Shown: positions 62,535 to 64,000 of the stretch, one piece after another | How positions within the stretch are numbered: the first letter of the stretch is position 1 | Layout of the letters: every line of letters begins with the position of its first letter | Assembly: GCA_030620095.1 (NCBI GenBank) | Contig: JAUTXW010000328.1 | Span: 1-64,000, forward strand | Direction of reading: 5' to 3' | DNA length: 64,000 bases | From: Kuschelorhynchus macadamiae | Taxonomy: Eukaryota > Arthropoda > Insecta > Coleoptera > Curculionidae | Made by a program: the position numbers and the translations under genes | Notes under the pieces: generated by a model | What the model was told of the DNA's origin: nothing | The model's database searches: none | Seen by the model: the letters and a program-made list of their open reading frames with translations, nothing else

Positions 62535-63194
62535 TTAGCTGTTTAAACCAAAAAAACAAATACTTTTATATTTTTCAGTCGCAAAACAGTTGACAACCCA
62601 CTAATGTTTTAATATTTAAATAAAAACACCACAGGTGTCTCACCTGTTCAAATTATAAAATAAATTATCCAAATCACATTCTTCCAATACGCTGTTTACA
62701 GCCAGTTTGAAACTCGTACATTGCAGAGAGTGTTTCTTGTGTAAAAATAACAAAAATATATATAAAAAAATAGGTATTACCGAAATATAACTCCACATAC
62801 TAATTAGACCACCAAAAGGTATGCTTTGAACTGGTGCACACCTCCCAAAAAAAAAAGGTATGATAATAATTGTTTATGTATTACATGTTTTGATGCCTTT
62901 ATTAAACTTAAAAAATAATAATAATAATACATGTTTTTCTATAAGATATATAAAAAAACAAAAGATTTGTCTCTGTTTCCTTTCTCTTGATTACCTACTA
63001 ATAATAACAATATACATATAACGTGTATTAGCTATAATTACGTTTGTTTGTTTTTGAATTTAAATGTATGTATGTAATATTTTATTCTTTTTCAACCTAT
63101 CACCAAAAAAAAACAAAACATCTACTTGTAGTGTCATTCCACATTTTTGTCCTTTATATTCACAATTTAACATTTATAAATAAAATGTATGTAT

Positions 63195-63239
63195 TTTAGC
63201 TTGATGATGGTGGTAAACGACCGCCGAAACGTTGCTGAA
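63195..63239 (+). ncRNA. Hammerhead-like motif, PLE 3 right arm (core C mutated)
   Basis: Same as 61434-61478 in reverse orientation, but the first core base is T (TTGATGA at 63201-63207). C3 is essential in hammerheads, so this copy should be inactive. Stems I and II are unchanged. Confidence 0.7.
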
Positions 63240-63309
63240 TAAAAAAAATCGTAATAAAAGAAAAGTATATCACACTGTTTTGGTCTGATTTATTGGGAAC
63301 CCTTTGATA

Positions 63310-63450
63310 CCTTGCACAAAAAAGACCGGAAACTATACAATTTGGTAAAATATTAGTACGAATCTAAGATGGCGGGACAAAATGGCGGCTTAATAAATAA
63401 AATATTTAAAAAATCAGCCTGGAAACCTGCTTAATGGACTGATTTCAGAT
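63310..63450 (+). repeat. Interspersed repeat K, right part after PLE 3
   Basis: TTTGGTAAAATATTAGTACG, AAGATGGCGGGACAAAATGG and TAATGGACTGATTTCAGATT continue the unit interrupted at 61362. Confidence 0.75.
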
Positions 63451-64000
63451 TGTGTGCCATAACTAATTGCGGAACAAGTAACTATTCATGCATGGATTCG
63501 TGAATTTATCTAGCTAACAATCACTAAATTAATGTTTTTAAGATTGGATGAACTTTTATTTTTATATACTCTAACTAGATTGCTTTTTACTGTTTTAAAC
63601 TCTAACAAACGGTAGATAATTTCGTTTGTTCTCGTTAAACTTCTAAGCAATTTAGTTTTCGTAAAAAATAAAAGTTATCCCAAAAAAAAGCTCTTGTGCT
63701 TTTACCTAACATTTATTAAATATAATCGGCAAAAAGATGCGCATTTAATGAAATGATAATATACATGCGGTTCCTTTAAAAAAATAGAGGTTATGTATAT
63801 TTTTAACTTTGATGAGTTTAAAATTAAAATTTTAAAAGATAAAAATGTCTACAACTTTTGTATTTAAAAATTCTGTGTATGTCATTTAGGGCTGGTATGT
63901 TCATCTCAGTATAATTTTATTCGGTGGATATTTTCCATGGTTCCAATTGCCCCAACATTCGTTTCCACGGTAAATATTCGAAGAATAAAGTTATTTGGGG
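63451..64000. other. AT-rich DNA to the window end
   Basis: No exon or repeat structure recognised. Confidence 0.4.

Larger units (their letters stand above)
61363..63309 (-). mobile_element. Penelope-like element 3 with about 760-bp inverted terminal repeats
   Basis: The left arm 61363-62119 and right arm 62535-63309 are reverse complements with few differences (TATCAAAGGGTTC at the left tip, GAACCCTTTGATA at the right tip). The 415-bp centre holds the rest of a GIY-YIG domain on the minus strand. A hammerhead-like motif lies about 70 bp inside each tip. It is inserted in a copy of repeat K. Confidence 0.88.

Overview
The window is AT-rich nuclear DNA from an insect. A beetle is plausible from the general look of the two host genes and the repeats, but the sequence alone does not prove it. 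Two host genes can be read, both on the + strand. The first is the 3' end of lap (like-AP180/PICALM), the AP180/CALM clathrin-assembly adaptor: three exons between 5263 and 9594, with the ANTH-domain exons presumably to the left of the window. The second is a nearly complete UTP4/Cirhin gene: nine exons from 24305 to 38481, whose phases add up to 639 codons of WD40-repeat protein of the small-subunit processome. The two genes have no functional link that I can see; they are neighbours in a repeat-rich landscape.

Almost everything else is transposable-element debris, much of it with readable ends. 1-2157: a hAT transposase relic and a 1.5-kb hAT element with a perfect 8-bp target duplication. 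2158-9594: the lap region, with a LINE reverse-transcriptase relic and a 240-bp tandem dimer carrying hammerhead-ribozyme-like cores in its introns. 9595-24304: a MITE, a decayed PIN-like/Cys-rich repeat gene, a 2.8-kb pogo/Tigger element with many subterminal transposase-site-like repeats, and otherwise unassigned AT-rich DNA. 24305-38481: UTP4, whose introns hold a Penelope-like element (PLE), an ORF1-only CR1-like insertion (PHD finger, coiled coil, esterase) and a foldback element. 38482-48700: an orphan acidic exon, fragments of DUF4817-type transposons, a larger hAT relative, and a mosaic of three hAT ends. 49500-64000: a second PLE, foldbacks, a Tc1/mariner element with 546-bp inverted arms and TA target duplication, another hAT with a perfect 8-bp target duplication, and a third PLE.

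The most interesting pattern is the set of three unrelated Penelope-like elements (27.2-28.6, 50.2-51.1 and 61.4-63.3 kb). In each, GIY-YIG coding remnants are bracketed by inverted terminal repeats. Each family carries a compact type I hammerhead-like fold in those repeats, with different stems but the same core. A fourth hammerhead-like sequence, in a 240-bp tandem dimer at 7.4-7.8 kb, resembles a retrozyme. Also notable are a single-base frameshift in an otherwise conserved lap exon, a candidate extra lap exon with NPF and clathrin-box motifs, and one abundant interspersed repeat family that hosts several of the later insertions.

No rRNA, tRNA, CRISPR or prokaryotic operon structure was seen. 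All calls are by eye from translation and pattern matching; no database search was run.
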